A DNA stretch of 64,000 bases from CAYFNF01 sp964344485. GTDB taxonomy: Bacteria; Patescibacteriota; Patescibacteriia; UBA9570; XYC2-FULL-38-9. Shown here piece by piece: positions 16,805 through 26,168 of the stretch. Each line of letters starts with the position of its first letter. Position 1 is the first letter of the stretch. Under the pieces are notes generated by a model. The model saw only the letters and a program-made list of their open reading frames with translations, was not told where the DNA came from and made no database searches. The stretch spans positions 1 through 64,000 of the forward strand of contig CAYFNF010000005.1 in assembly GCA_964344485.1 (NCBI GenBank). Reading direction: 5' to 3'. The position numbers were made by a program, and so were the translations under genes.

Positions 16805-19702
16805 ATGGTCAAACACCAACACATTCGGTATTTTTTTCTCGCTACTTTATTAGTAGCGTTTGCAGTAACTCCAGCGCTCCCCGCAGTAGCTGCGCCAGCG
16901 TATAACACGCAGACATTCCTGAGCTCTATTGATGCAGGAGAAGGTGAAGTTGCGACACAAGCCTACTTGGACGAACCTATGGGCATGGATTTTGCTGGAA
17001 CCAAAGCAATTTACTATGCAGACTCTGCAAATAATGTCATCGAGAAGATCAACCGTAAGACATTGAAAGTAGAAACTGTTGCCGGAACTCGTCAACATGG
17101 ATACATCGACAGCGCGACAGGGTTATCTCGGTTCGCATATCCTGAAGATGTTGCTGTGAAAGGAAAAAACGGCAAGCAGGTCTTTGTTGCTGATACTGGA
17201 AACAACGTTATTCGAAAAATTGAGAACGGATCAGTTTCGACTTTTTTGACGGGACTGAAATCACCAAAGGGAGTCATGCTTCATGGTGACACCCTATTTG
17301 TCAGCGACACTGGCAATGGACGTATTCTCGCTGTGAACCGCAACGGGGGAACACCAACTGTCTTTGCACAAGGATTGAATCAACCGACAAAGCTGCTGTA
17401 CTGGGCAAAAGCACGAAGTATCATCTTTGTGAACTCCGGAGAAAGTACAGTACGTGCCGTAAACGTAGATGACGGGCATATCTCAGCTCCTCTTATCGCA
17501 GACTTGGAAGATATCGGGGGCATCTACCGTAAAGGTCGGTCACTCTACATTGCAGCTAGTACTTCTATCGGTGTATTCAACGACATCTGGAAAGTCCGCT
17601 TGGCAAAACCAGACCCATCTCGCGATGCAGAAGCGATCTCTCAAACGCATCTCTCACATTTCCGCGAGACTGAGCAATTAAACTGGCCGTCTGATATTGA
17701 AGTCTCTGAAGACACCCTTGACTGGGAAGAGTACTATACCTGGGATACAAATCTCCTCTATGCAGACAATGAGGACGAAAGCGATGATTCCGAGGACACC
17801 ACAGAGATGACCAGCGCTTCAGCAGCGTTCTCTGCAGCTGCAAGCTCTACTAAAAAAGCAACAGCGAAAAAGAAAAAGGCAAAATACTTGAAGTTCAGAA
17901 AAAAGGGGAAGAAAAAATGGAGAAAGACTTGGTACTTCCGAATCAAGCCAAAAAAACAGTGGCAGACGCAGCAATTCATTATCAAACAAGAACATCAAGG
18001 AGACCAGCCGTTCTTCAAAGTCCGATTGCAGTATGATAATAAGAATTTATCGAAGAAGAACAGAGAGGAAAAGCGAGGCGACAATCAATCTGACTGGAAG
18101 AAGAGTCCGAAGATAACTGCAGAGACTGGAGATGCGCCAACGAACTTGGATACACCAAAGCGAAATCCACGCAGTGTCACTGCTGCCTGGGATGAAGTGG
18201 ACGGCGCGACAAAATACCACATGCAGCTCTTTAAAAAGAAGAGTGGAAAACGATTGCTGTCAAAGAAAAAGATAAAGAAGACAAGTACGAAAATTTCTAA
18301 ACTATACTTGAAGGCAAATCAAGCGTACTACTTCCGTGTACGTGCATTCGACGGTACTACATGGGGTGACTGGTCCTCAGAGCATCACTTCCGCACACCT
18401 CCTGGAAACATCCAACAAATTAAGAAGATCGTCCCACTACGTGGAACACGCATTGAGAAGCTGAAAAGTGGTGACTATCGAGTGACGCTTCGATTCAGCT
18501 TGCCAGCAAACAAAAAAGACTACCCCCGAAAGAACCTTCGTGCGCAAGTAAAGCTCGCTTCAAAAAAATCGAACCATGCAAGCACTGTAAAAGTGAATCG
18601 TATCTATGTACTGTATAAAGGTGGATCATCTATCCTAGCATGGAGAATGAACGGAACACGTCCAGCGCATTATGCCGGGAAACATCGATTCCAAGATGAT
18701 TACGGAGATAAGAACGATGCACTGATCGGTCGTCCAAAGACGGTCGCAATGACAGATGATGGATCCACAATGTACATCTCCCAGAATAATAAGATTACCA
18801 AGTATAGCTTTACGAAGAAAAAGCTTACACCGCTTGCAGGACATCTCATGGATAGCTACCGTGAAGGCACTGGCGATGAAGTCCGTTTCTCTGACGTGGT
18901 AGATATGGTGCTTTCACCCGATGAGAACTGGCTGTACTTGGTAGATAGAAATAATCATCGTATCCGAAAGCTCAACACCACTACTGGTACGACTGAGTAT
19001 ATTACTGGGGCTGGTGTAACGAACTACGCATTTGAATCAACCGAAAGCAATGGATACCAAGAAGGCGGACCATGCGAAGGTGAAACTGATTCAGGTGTTG
19101 CAGGCTGTGCATACTTCAACCGACCAACTGGGATAGCAATCGCTCCGGATGGAAATACACTCTATGTCTCTGAAGGCAGCAATCATCGCGTCCGAGGTGT
19201 AGATGTCTCTTCTGGACAGACCTGGCTGATTGCTGGAAGTGGTTCAGCAGGATACGCAAACGGCTCAGGTGGAGCAGCGTCCTTTAATGGACCGTACACA
19301 CTCGACGTCTCTGCAGATGAGAGCTCGCTCTACGTAGCAGATAAGTATAACCACGCTATTCGAAAGATTAACTTGTCGAATAATGCGGTGACCACACTAT
19401 TCGGAAGTGGAACTATCGGATATCGTGACGGTTCATTTAGTGCAGCCGCGCTAGCCATTCCAGAGTACATCCGTGAAGATAACGGTGTGGTCTACTGGAC
19501 TGAGGCAGGAACCCATACCATACGTGCAGCAAGTATCAGCGGTCGCTATACGTGGACTCTTTCTGGAAATACCAATAAAGGATACTCTAACGGAGCTGGA
19601 TCTTCTGCAGAATGGAACAATCCAAAAGGATTCGACTTCCGAGGCGGCAAGATGTATGTAGCAGACTACTCCAATGATGTGATCCGTACGATTGCATTCT
19701 AA
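16805..19702 (+). CDS. Secreted NHL-repeat beta-propeller with FN3 and lysine-rich insert
   Basis: 965 residues. Signal peptide to about residue 30 (VAAPA). NHL repeats at 45-270 and again 620-960, recognisable by the pattern F..P.GIA....G..LYVAD..NH.IRK. Between them is an extremely lysine-rich stretch (about 350-430), an FN3-like domain (about 460-540, AAWDEVDGATKYHMQLF) and a further basic beta region. Split propeller halves with a central insertion are unusual. Probable cell-surface or secreted binding protein. A TATAAT-like box with no Shine-Dalgarno lies upstream. Confidence 0.85.
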   Translation: MVKHQHIRYFFLATLLVAFAVTPALPAVAAPAYNTQTFLSSIDAGEGEVATQAYLDEPMGMDFAGTKAIYYADSANNVIEKINRKTLKVETVAGTRQHGYIDSATGLSRFAYPEDVAVKGKNGKQVFVADTGNNVIRKIENGSVSTFLTGLKSPKGVMLHGDTLFVSDTGNGRILAVNRNGGTPTVFAQGLNQPTKLLYWAKARSIIFVNSGESTVRAVNVDDGHISAPLIADLEDIGGIYRKGRSLYIAASTSIGVFNDIWKVRLAKPDPSRDAEAISQTHLSHFRETEQLNWPSDIEVSEDTLDWEEYYTWDTNLLYADNEDESDDSEDTTEMTSASAAFSAAASSTKKATAKKKKAKYLKFRKKGKKKWRKTWYFRIKPKKQWQTQQFIIKQEHQGDQPFFKVRLQYDNKNLSKKNREEKRGDNQSDWKKSPKITAETGDAPTNLDTPKRNPRSVTAAWDEVDGATKYHMQLFKKKSGKRLLSKKKIKKTSTKISKLYLKANQAYYFRVRAFDGTTWGDWSSEHHFRTPPGNIQQIKKIVPLRGTRIEKLKSGDYRVTLRFSLPANKKDYPRKNLRAQVKLASKKSNHASTVKVNRIYVLYKGGSSILAWRMNGTRPAHYAGKHRFQDDYGDKNDALIGRPKTVAMTDDGSTMYISQNNKITKYSFTKKKLTPLAGHLMDSYREGTGDEVRFSDVVDMVLSPDENWLYLVDRNNHRIRKLNTTTGTTEYITGAGVTNYAFESTESNGYQEGGPCEGETDSGVAGCAYFNRPTGIAIAPDGNTLYVSEGSNHRVRGVDVSSGQTWLIAGSGSAGYANGSGGAASFNGPYTLDVSADESSLYVADKYNHAIRKINLSNNAVTTLFGSGTIGYRDGSFSAAALAIPEYIREDNGVVYWTEAGTHTIRAASISGRYTWTLSGNTNKGYSNGAGSSAEWNNPKGFDFRGGKMYVADYSNDVIRTIAF

Positions 19703-19713
19703 GTGCAGTGCAG

Positions 19714-19745
19714 AGGCAGTGCCTAAATCAGGCGCTGCTTTTTAA
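19714..19745 (+). terminator. Terminator after the NHL protein
   Basis: GCAGTGCC/GGCGCTGC hairpin followed by TTTTTAATT. Confidence 0.75.
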
Positions 19746-19810
19746 TTACATGTTGCTCTTGACTTTTTTGTTTTTTTCTGGTACGATTTATTCAGTATTA
19801 CTTCAAAAAC

Positions 19811-22800
19811 ATGGACGAACGATCATTGCCTACTCCAGACGCTGGAGTAGAGCAACAACCACAAGTAGATGAACAAGAGGAGCAAACAGAGTTGACTCCT
19901 TTATTAGTTGATCAAGCGCTGGAGAACATGCAGGGTCGTGCAGATGCTGCCGTTGGAGAGTTAGTAGAAGCAGGAAACCAAGCCCTTCAAGACGCAGAAG
20001 GTGCTGGCGTTGATGTTGCGGCAGAACGACAACAAGTAGGGCAGATTCATCAAGAAGCAGGGAATCGAAGAGCAGAGTTATTCCAAAAACTCGCAGATGC
20101 AAAACAGCAATTAGAGCAAGCACAGCAACGCTGGAAAGAACTAGGAGTGATGGGAAGAATGAGGGCAAGTGTTGAGCGAGCAGATGCAAAAGTAGACCTA
20201 CAAGAAGCACAGGCCGCGTATTCTCAAGCAGTGGAAGAGGCACAGCAAGCAGACGCTGCTGGGCGTGTTGCGTATGAAGCACACCAAGCACAAGAACAGA
20301 TGCAAGCGCAGCAAGAGCCTAGCGGAAGGCTCTCTGGTGTACGTAAGTTATTTGAAACCGGAGCACAGCGACGTGAAGCGCTCATGCAACAGTGGGAGGC
20401 AGAAGATGCGCACGCGGCAGCACAAGAGAAGCTTGGTGATGCTACATCAGACGCTGAAGCGATCGATATGGGTAGTGTTCTTGATGATCTCGATGACGTA
20501 CCGGATGTAACGAAACATTTAGAACTCGACGATGAGACAGAAGAAGGTGCAGAGGAAGGTGCGGAAGATCAGCCAGAACAACAAATGTCGTTAAAAGATG
20601 TCCTCACTACAGAGAAAGACGGACCAAGCATTGGTGAGCAGTTCTCTAGAGGTGCAGTACGTGAAGCAAAAGGAGCTGCAGCGCGGCTGTTACAAGAGCG
20701 TGGAGCGTTCTTACGCCAATACGAAGACNNNNNNNNNNGCGTGCGGGCGCAGCGTTTCAAGAGTATCGAACATATCGTGGGTCTGAAGAGTTAGATGCAG
20801 CGTATGCAGCGACTGTCGAACAAGAACATCAACTCGCAGCGCACGTTCAAGAGATATTAACCAATTTACCAAATTTGGTGAGCTCAAAAGCTGAAGCTCG
20901 CGCGTATATACAAGAGGTGCTACCTGGAATGCTAAAAGCAGCACGTGATCTACAAGAGCAACGCTGGGCAGTAGTGAAAGCTACGTCCGGTGCTGGAGCA
21001 ATTGAAAAAGCTCCGACACCGGCACCAGCAACCGCAGAACAACCGGCTCAGGCTCCTCCAGCAGAACCAGCAGTACCCGCACATCGACCACTTGGAGAAG
21101 TTCCTCGAGTAATGGAACAACCACCAGAACAAGCTGCTGCGGTCGAAAAGGACGTAGATAAAGAAACTCTAATAGAAGAATGGCAACAGTATATGGAAGA
21201 AAAAGGTGATATTCAGAAACCTTCAGATCCTGTAGTATTGCGTCGTATGCGTTCTCTAGCTGAAGAGTATGAACAAAGAAGTCAGGAAATTGCACATAAG
21301 CTAGCTCAAGAAGGGCGATCGAACCCTGAAGAAGCTAGTAAAGAAGGACTGTATGAAAGCAGCATGACTGCATATGGACTGCGTACTCTTCTTGCTAATG
21401 AAGGAGGGAAAGTAAATGCAAAGGAGTTGTATGATCAATTGTTAGATTCATTGCCGCCTGGAACCGACCCTATAGTAGTAGTCGAAGCGACGTCCACTAT
21501 TGATGTAGAGTCGGAATTAGATTCTGCATCACTTGCACCTGAAGCTTTAAGAGGTGAACCATTAACTGATCCGCTTTCTCTGCCTGAAGATCCACGTCGT
21601 GTCCAACAATTAAGATTGAAATTGACGGAATACAAACAACGAAGGGATGAAAAAATGATGAAATTACGGGAAGCTAGTAGCGGAATACTTACACGACAAG
21701 CAATGGAGAGTGAAAGCATCCCTGTCTTAGATGCGAGAATGGAAGTCTTAGATCGGCTGATATCAGAAGGGCGCATCGATAATCCAGAAGAGCTTGCAGG
21801 AGAGATTCAAGCGTTAAACGGTATATCAGTAGAAGATGCAGATGAGGCAATACGGCTTATACAATACTACTCAGAAGGTTGGTTCGGTGTAATAAAAGGT
21901 GGCTCATTACCAGAACTCCCTGAAGACTGGTCACCGCCTGAAGAAGGAACGCCTGAAGCGACAGCTCAAGCTGTCCAGGAATTTGAAGATCGCGTACCAG
22001 TAGATTATTATTTACGACAGCGTAGAGAGATACTTGGTTCTTTAGGGCTAGATCCAAATAGCTCAGAGGCTACAGACGTTGGTTCTGATGAGTTCATAGC
22101 TGCTGCGAATGAAGCATTTGAAGCAGGGCGGCAACGGCTAATTGAAGAAGGGCTCGCTGGTGACGATCTAGAACGCGAAACCGAAGGGTTGAGTGAGTTT
22201 ATGGATGTGCAGCAGGATAACTTAGCACGATATGAAGCTGCGCTTCAACGAAGAGGCGAGGCGTTAAATACCGCACCTTCCACGGAACAAGTAGTAGTAC
22301 AATTACCTGTTGAATCCGCGCCGGACCAAACTGAAGCACCAACCAGACGTCCAGTACCTGAAGGGGCAGCGCCTGCGGATGTGAGCGAGCAAACATCGGT
22401 AGCACCAGAGGCCTCGCCAGATGATGCTACTGCTCGTGTAAAAGCTGAGCTAGATGCAAGTGCTCGAAATAACGCCGTAGATCTATTCAACAGAACAGGT
22501 TCTAACGCGGAGCAGAATGACCCTATTGCTGTAGAACCGCTGCAAGCTACTGAGGAACGAGCTGCCGCAGAGTACCGCCCATCAGAAACTACCGAACAGC
22601 AGTACGCCACTGTACTACAAACAATCATGGAAGAGGCAAATAGAATGATAGAGCTTGGGGATGAGCATCAAGCAGCCGGAGATACAATGAGAGAACGTGG
22701 GGCAAGACACTTCTCCAGCATGTATGGAGCAGCAGGTATGATGATGGAGCAATTCCCGGTGACAGCGATGCAAGCAATCGATTCATTCCCTACTGGATTT

Positions 22801-22896
22801 AAAGATCCTGAAAAACCGACTAGCGATGAAATTGCGCTGTTTAATATGCATTTACGGCAGGAAGTTCGAAAGACTACAACTGCTGCCGCTGCGTAA
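19811..22896 (+). CDS. Large acidic coiled-coil protein, interrupted by a sequence gap
   Basis: Two open frames on either side of a 10-N gap (20729-20738) fit one gene. Upstream of the gap the frame is open from ATG 19811. Downstream, reading from the gap gives RAGAAFQEYRTYRGS and runs on without a stop to 22896. The frame differs between the two parts only because the gap length is arbitrary. The product is about 1000 residues, Gln/Glu/Ala-rich, helical (QLEQAQQRWKELG, VDLQEAQAAYSQAVEE). It has a Pro/Ala-rich linker (around 20990-21090) and no signal or membrane segment. Its style matches the products at 45023 and 57949. Function unknown. Confidence 0.7.
20729..20738. other. Assembly gap (10 N)
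   Basis: Ten Ns inside the coiled-coil gene; true length unknown. Confidence 0.98.
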
Positions 22897-22910
22897 ATAA
22901 TATAGACATT

Positions 22911-22942
22911 AAAAAAAGTGCGGGTATTCCGCACTTCTTTTA
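22911..22942 (+). terminator. Terminator after the coiled-coil gene
   Basis: AGTGCGG/CCGCACT hairpin followed by TCTTTTAT. Confidence 0.75.
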
Positions 22943-22981
22943 TTTGTGATATCCTATACATATAATTAGTTAGACATACGT

Positions 22982-23581
22982 ATGAAAAAAATCTCTTTCG
23001 GACTACTGTTAGTTGGACTAGTGTTTGCAACCGTTGGTTGCTTTAATCAAAATGGAGGCACTAGCACCGCTAACCAAACAGTCACCAACAACACAGTAAC
23101 CGACACCACAAACTCAGCAGTGCCTGCGACAACGCAAACCTACACTATTGGCGAGGACGCAGCTGCAGGAGCTATTGTGCATAACATCACTTCTGTAGAG
23201 GTTCTCACAGAGATCCCAGAGTCCTATACACTGGATGAGTGGTCAACAATCGCTGAAGCAAAGCCAGCAGATGAGGGATTTCAATGGTTGCATATTATCG
23301 GCTCTGTCACTAACAACTCCAAGGAATCACAAGTACTCGGATCGACTAATGTCGTAGTTGAAGACGACAACATGAATCAGTTCTCTACTAGTAGTGACGT
23401 GGTGATCTACGTAGAAGATGACAAATCACCGATCTATCTTGAGCTTCAACCTACGCAGACCAAAGAATGGGAAGGATACTTCCTGGTACCTACCTCAGCA
23501 ACAGGGCTAAAACTACTCGCGAATGATCTATCATTCCTTCCAGAATCAGAGGTCTATATTGACCTTGGTTTAGACGGATAA
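22982..23581 (+). CDS. Lipoprotein with DUF4352-like domain
   Basis: 199 residues. Lipobox FATVGC at about 16-21, then an Asn/Thr-rich linker (22-52). The folded part (55-199) is an immunoglobulin-like sandwich with the DUF4352 pattern: a strand around ITSVEVLTE, FQWLHIIGSVTNNSKES, and a late LVPTSATGLKLL. Such proteins sit on the outer face of the membrane; function unknown. It stands alone between terminators. Confidence 0.8.
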   Translation: MKKISFGLLLVGLVFATVGCFNQNGGTSTANQTVTNNTVTDTTNSAVPATTQTYTIGEDAAAGAIVHNITSVEVLTEIPESYTLDEWSTIAEAKPADEGFQWLHIIGSVTNNSKESQVLGSTNVVVEDDNMNQFSTSSDVVIYVEDDKSPIYLELQPTQTKEWEGYFLVPTSATGLKLLANDLSFLPESEVYIDLGLDG

Positions 23582-23589
23582 AATACTTA

Positions 23590-23624
23590 TAAAACGCGGC
23601 GTGATCAAGCGCGGCGTTTTTTAT
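23590..23624 (+). terminator. Terminator after the DUF4352 lipoprotein
   Basis: AACGCGGC and GCGGCGTT arms followed by a TTTTTTATT run. Confidence 0.65.
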
Positions 23625-23678
23625 TACGTTTTGTAGAACACGGGCACAATTGTAGAACATAATCGTTTGTTTTTAGCA

Positions 23679-23707
23679 TTGACAAACGGTATTTTTTAGT
23701 ATATAAT
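23679..23707 (+). promoter_or_regulatory. Promoter of the 23877 unit
   Basis: TTGACA (23679-23684), 17 bp, consensus TATAAT (23702-23707). Confidence 0.8.
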
Positions 23708-23809
23708 GATTAGTCATTTTGATAATGGGGAGAGAGTACCTATTAACAAAATGAAATACTGAACAGAGGAGCATTCGCATCAATTCAGAACATTGAAATC
23801 TTTTCGGAA

Positions 23810-23847
23810 CTTCTCATTGCAGCGGTACACACAGCTGCAATGAGAAG
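23810..23847 (+). promoter_or_regulatory. Perfect 14-bp leader hairpin
   Basis: CTTCTCATTGCAGC pairs exactly with GCTGCAATGAGAAG around a 10-base loop, 30 bases before the start codon. No T-run follows, so it is more likely an RNA stability or protein/ligand binding element than a terminator. Confidence 0.6.
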
Positions 23848-23876
23848 CATCGAGGAAAACCCGAGGAGGAATCACC

Positions 23877-24377
23877 ATGCGATCCATCGCTGCTTTCGCA
23901 AGTTTCGGTATCATCGTGAGTGTCGCGGCATCCGGATGCGGCCCCTGGCCCTTCGGGGAGGTCTGCGACCAGCGCAACCAGTTGCTGTTCGCGGGCATCC
24001 TGTCCGAGTCCAGCGGCCCGCAGTGCACGTCGCACGACTACGACGACGACGGGCACGACGCGGCGTACGACCAGGACGACCGGCTCGACCGGCACGACAA
24101 CAACTGGTACGACCCGGCCGACGTGTACCCGGACGGCCCGGACGGCTCGCACATCGGCGACATCTCGTGGTGCATCGTCGAGGAGACGGGCCCGGTCGAC
24201 GACTACGACGTCGTCTACGACTGGTCCTGCATCCGCGACTACTGGGCCGACCGGCTCGACGAGCTCTGCGAGGCCTGGGAGGACGGCACGTTCGACCTGG
24301 AGGAGCACTCGATCGACTCGCTCGACGAGGCCCACTACCAGCGAGAGGCAGACGCCTACGAGGAGTACTGCACCTAG
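23877..24377 (+). CDS. GC-rich island gene: Asp/Tyr-rich lipoprotein
   Basis: 166 residues, ATG behind GAGGAGGA. Lipobox VAASGC at about 16-21. The mature part is dominated by Asp, Tyr, His and Trp (SHDYDDDGHD, YDQDDRLDRHDNNWYDP). It has about eight Cys in all (CDQR, CTSH, WCIVE, WSCIRDYW, LCEAW, EYCT), so it may be disulfide-bonded and metal-binding. Extreme GC bias and GAC use. Followed on the same strand by a chain of hairpins and copy 2 of the structured RNA element. Confidence 0.72.
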   Translation: MRSIAAFASFGIIVSVAASGCGPWPFGEVCDQRNQLLFAGILSESSGPQCTSHDYDDDGHDAAYDQDDRLDRHDNNWYDPADVYPDGPDGSHIGDISWCIVEETGPVDDYDVVYDWSCIRDYWADRLDELCEAWEDGTFDLEEHSIDSLDEAHYQREADAYEEYCT

Positions 24378-24461
24378 CTGGTTCGACCAGCACGTCCCCG
24401 CCGCCGCACCACCGCCACACGACGACACCGACTACCGCGCCGGGCGAACCCGGCATCCCTA

Positions 24462-24640
24462 GGTGGGTCGACTGTAGCTTCCATGCACAGCAGTCGACAC
24501 ACCGCTTCCCCTGGCCTGGACTATTACGTCAAGGCAAGAGGAAGCATCATTAATAGCTGCGCTTCTCGCACCACTCACTCGACTACAAAGAGCCGTCTTC
24601 GCGGCACACGTAGTCTCGTGAGCGCTGCTGCAGCGCTATA
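24462..24640 (+). ncRNA. Chain of hairpins in the 3' region of the GC-rich lipoprotein unit
   Basis: Four consecutive inverted repeats: GTCGACTG/CAGTCGAC with outer GGTG/CACC (24462-24503); GCTTCC/GGAAGC with inner GCCT/AGGC (24504-24545); GACTAC/GTAGTC with inner GCCG/CGGC (about 24580-24617); AGCGCTG/CAGCGCT (about 24620-24637). No coding frame fits. With the element at 24653-24740 it may form one RNA of about 280 bases. Known classes not recognised. Confidence 0.45.
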
Positions 24641-24652
24641 TCAGTTAAACTT

Positions 24653-24740
24653 AAAAAGCGCGGAGGTGATATTGCCGCAGGACGGTTGGCCCAGCGAGAG
24701 CTGGGTTTTAGTCCGAGGTAATATCACGGAGCGCTTTTTA
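24653..24740 (+). ncRNA. Structured RNA element, copy 2 (GGAC-GGUUGG core)
   Basis: Nested helices AAAAAGCGC/GCGCTTTTT (also a terminator), GTGATATT/AATATCAC, GGAC/GTCC, CCCAGC-GAGA-GCTGGG. The asymmetric loop is GGTTGG opposite TTTTA. Compared with 8157-8239 the outer, middle and apical helices differ in sequence but still pair, while the loop bases are kept. That is covariation supporting a real RNA. Confidence 0.65.
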
Positions 24741-24751
24741 ATTTATGATTG

Positions 24752-24825
24752 TGGCAGGGGTGAGAATTGAACTCACGACCCCAGGCTTATGAGTCCTGTG
24801 CTCTAACCAACTGAGCTACCCTGCC
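24752..24825 (-). tRNA. tRNA-Met(CAT)
   Basis: Cloverleaf on the minus strand: acceptor GGCAGGG/CCCTGCC, D-arm with AGCTCAGTTGGTTAGAGC, anticodon loop CTCATAA (CAT), T-loop GTTCAAT, discriminator A, no encoded CCA. The acceptor starts G-C, so it is elongator Met rather than an initiator; tRNA-Ile2 (lysidine-modified) cannot be excluded. Confidence 0.93.
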
Positions 24826-24878
24826 ATGGGACACGACACAGAGTATATAAAAAAAAGGATAACTTGTCTAGTCTGCGT

Positions 24879-26159
24879 TTATACTGCACGAAAATCCTCA
24901 GTTCGAACTACCTGTGCCAACACATTTGCAGAACAATGAACACTCCCGCGAGCTTGATGTGTTGCTAAGTCACGAACTGGAATTGGAGTATACCCAGCCT
25001 GAACGTACGTTTCGTATGCTCGTGCTGCTTTGCCAATTAAATGCTCCTGTGTAATTTCGTCGATACCGTCCGCTCCTTCTTGTAGCTCATTTGGAAATAC
25101 TGGAAACAGTATCTTCTTCTCTCCTGTATTTTTATCAATATACGGAATTGCATTCACAGAAGTACGCACCATCCATGCATCGTCGAATTCATCATTTTCA
25201 ATGGTGAATACTCGATACCCTAGGTCCTCCAGCTGTTGCTTCATTTTTTCATGAAGTTGTACTAATGAGGAGGACTGAATCGCATCACCGTATTGATTTA
25301 CCACAGCAGTGTTGTCTGCTAGGAGGATAAATGATTGATCGAGATGGGCAAAAAAATCAAATCCATACCTTGCTTCTCCCATAAACACCACTTCTGCTCC
25401 AGGAAACTGTGCCTGAATAAGCTCAAGCACCCGTTCTTGATTAATCTGTTGACCTCGCCGTTTATATTCATTAATAGTTCTGCTAATTGTATGATGCCCT
25501 ACGAGTACTCGTAATCCTTTTTCTGTGCGATCAAATGTCATATCTCCGCCCTCGAATGCAAATGGTGCCTGCACAACGTTCATAGAACTCTCTAGCTGTT
25601 TTCCTACAGCAACTCTTTGAGCTGCGCGTTGGTCATCAGGAATACTGCTTATTGGAATTGCGTCCATGGAAATGAGAAATGCATCTTCACCATCAACAGT
25701 AATCGGCTCTCCATAATCTTGCGCCCACACCTCGAGCCTTTCTGTCTCAGCTGGTAGTATATGAAATGTTGCCTGGTTTTGTATTTGTAGCTCTTGCAAA
25801 GCAGACTTCATATGCTCCACCATGTCTTCACGTACTACAATCTCAAGATGTGTATACTCAGGAATATTTCTTAAAAGATCCTGGTACACTCGACGCAAAT
25901 GCCCACGTATAATATCAACTGGTCTATCTTTGGCTCCATGAATAGTTGTCGGGACAGTAAGAAGAAGCTTTTCTAGATGCCGCTCATATTCCGGAGTTGC
26001 CATCACTTCATGTGTTGGCTCTTGCTCTGTTGCTGGCCTCGGATCTTCTGCAACATATTTCAAAGCAGCGCGAGCTGGTGTGGGGACTGCAGCAACTCCT
26101 GCTGCAGCTGCTAAACCTTGCAATACCTCCCTGCGTGTTCTACCTCTACCTCTTTTCAT
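24879..26159 (-). CDS. Deiminase-fold (agmatine/peptidyl-arginine deiminase-like) protein with Tat-type signal
   Basis: 426 residues. The N-terminus MKRGRGRTRREVLQGLAAAA resembles a twin-arginine signal (RREVL, Ala-rich core, PARA). The body has the guanidine-modifying enzyme motifs in order: EVWAQDYGEP (about 148), FAFEGGDMTFD (about 198), FFAHLDQSF (about 270) and GSVHCSANVLA (about 408, catalytic Cys). These provide the Asp, His and Cys of the GME superfamily. It probably hydrolyses a guanidino group outside the cytoplasm; substrate unknown. It lies 9 bp downstream of the M23/FG-GAP gene and is probably co-transcribed. Confidence 0.82.
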   Translation of the reverse strand: MKRGRGRTRREVLQGLAAAAGVAAVPTPARAALKYVAEDPRPATEQEPTHEVMATPEYERHLEKLLLTVPTTIHGAKDRPVDIIRGHLRRVYQDLLRNIPEYTHLEIVVREDMVEHMKSALQELQIQNQATFHILPAETERLEVWAQDYGEPITVDGEDAFLISMDAIPISSIPDDQRAAQRVAVGKQLESSMNVVQAPFAFEGGDMTFDRTEKGLRVLVGHHTISRTINEYKRRGQQINQERVLELIQAQFPGAEVVFMGEARYGFDFFAHLDQSFILLADNTAVVNQYGDAIQSSSLVQLHEKMKQQLEDLGYRVFTIENDEFDDAWMVRTSVNAIPYIDKNTGEKKILFPVFPNELQEGADGIDEITQEHLIGKAARAYETYVQAGYTPIPVRDLATHQARGSVHCSANVLAQVVRTEDFRAV

Positions 26160-26168
26160 ATTATTGAA

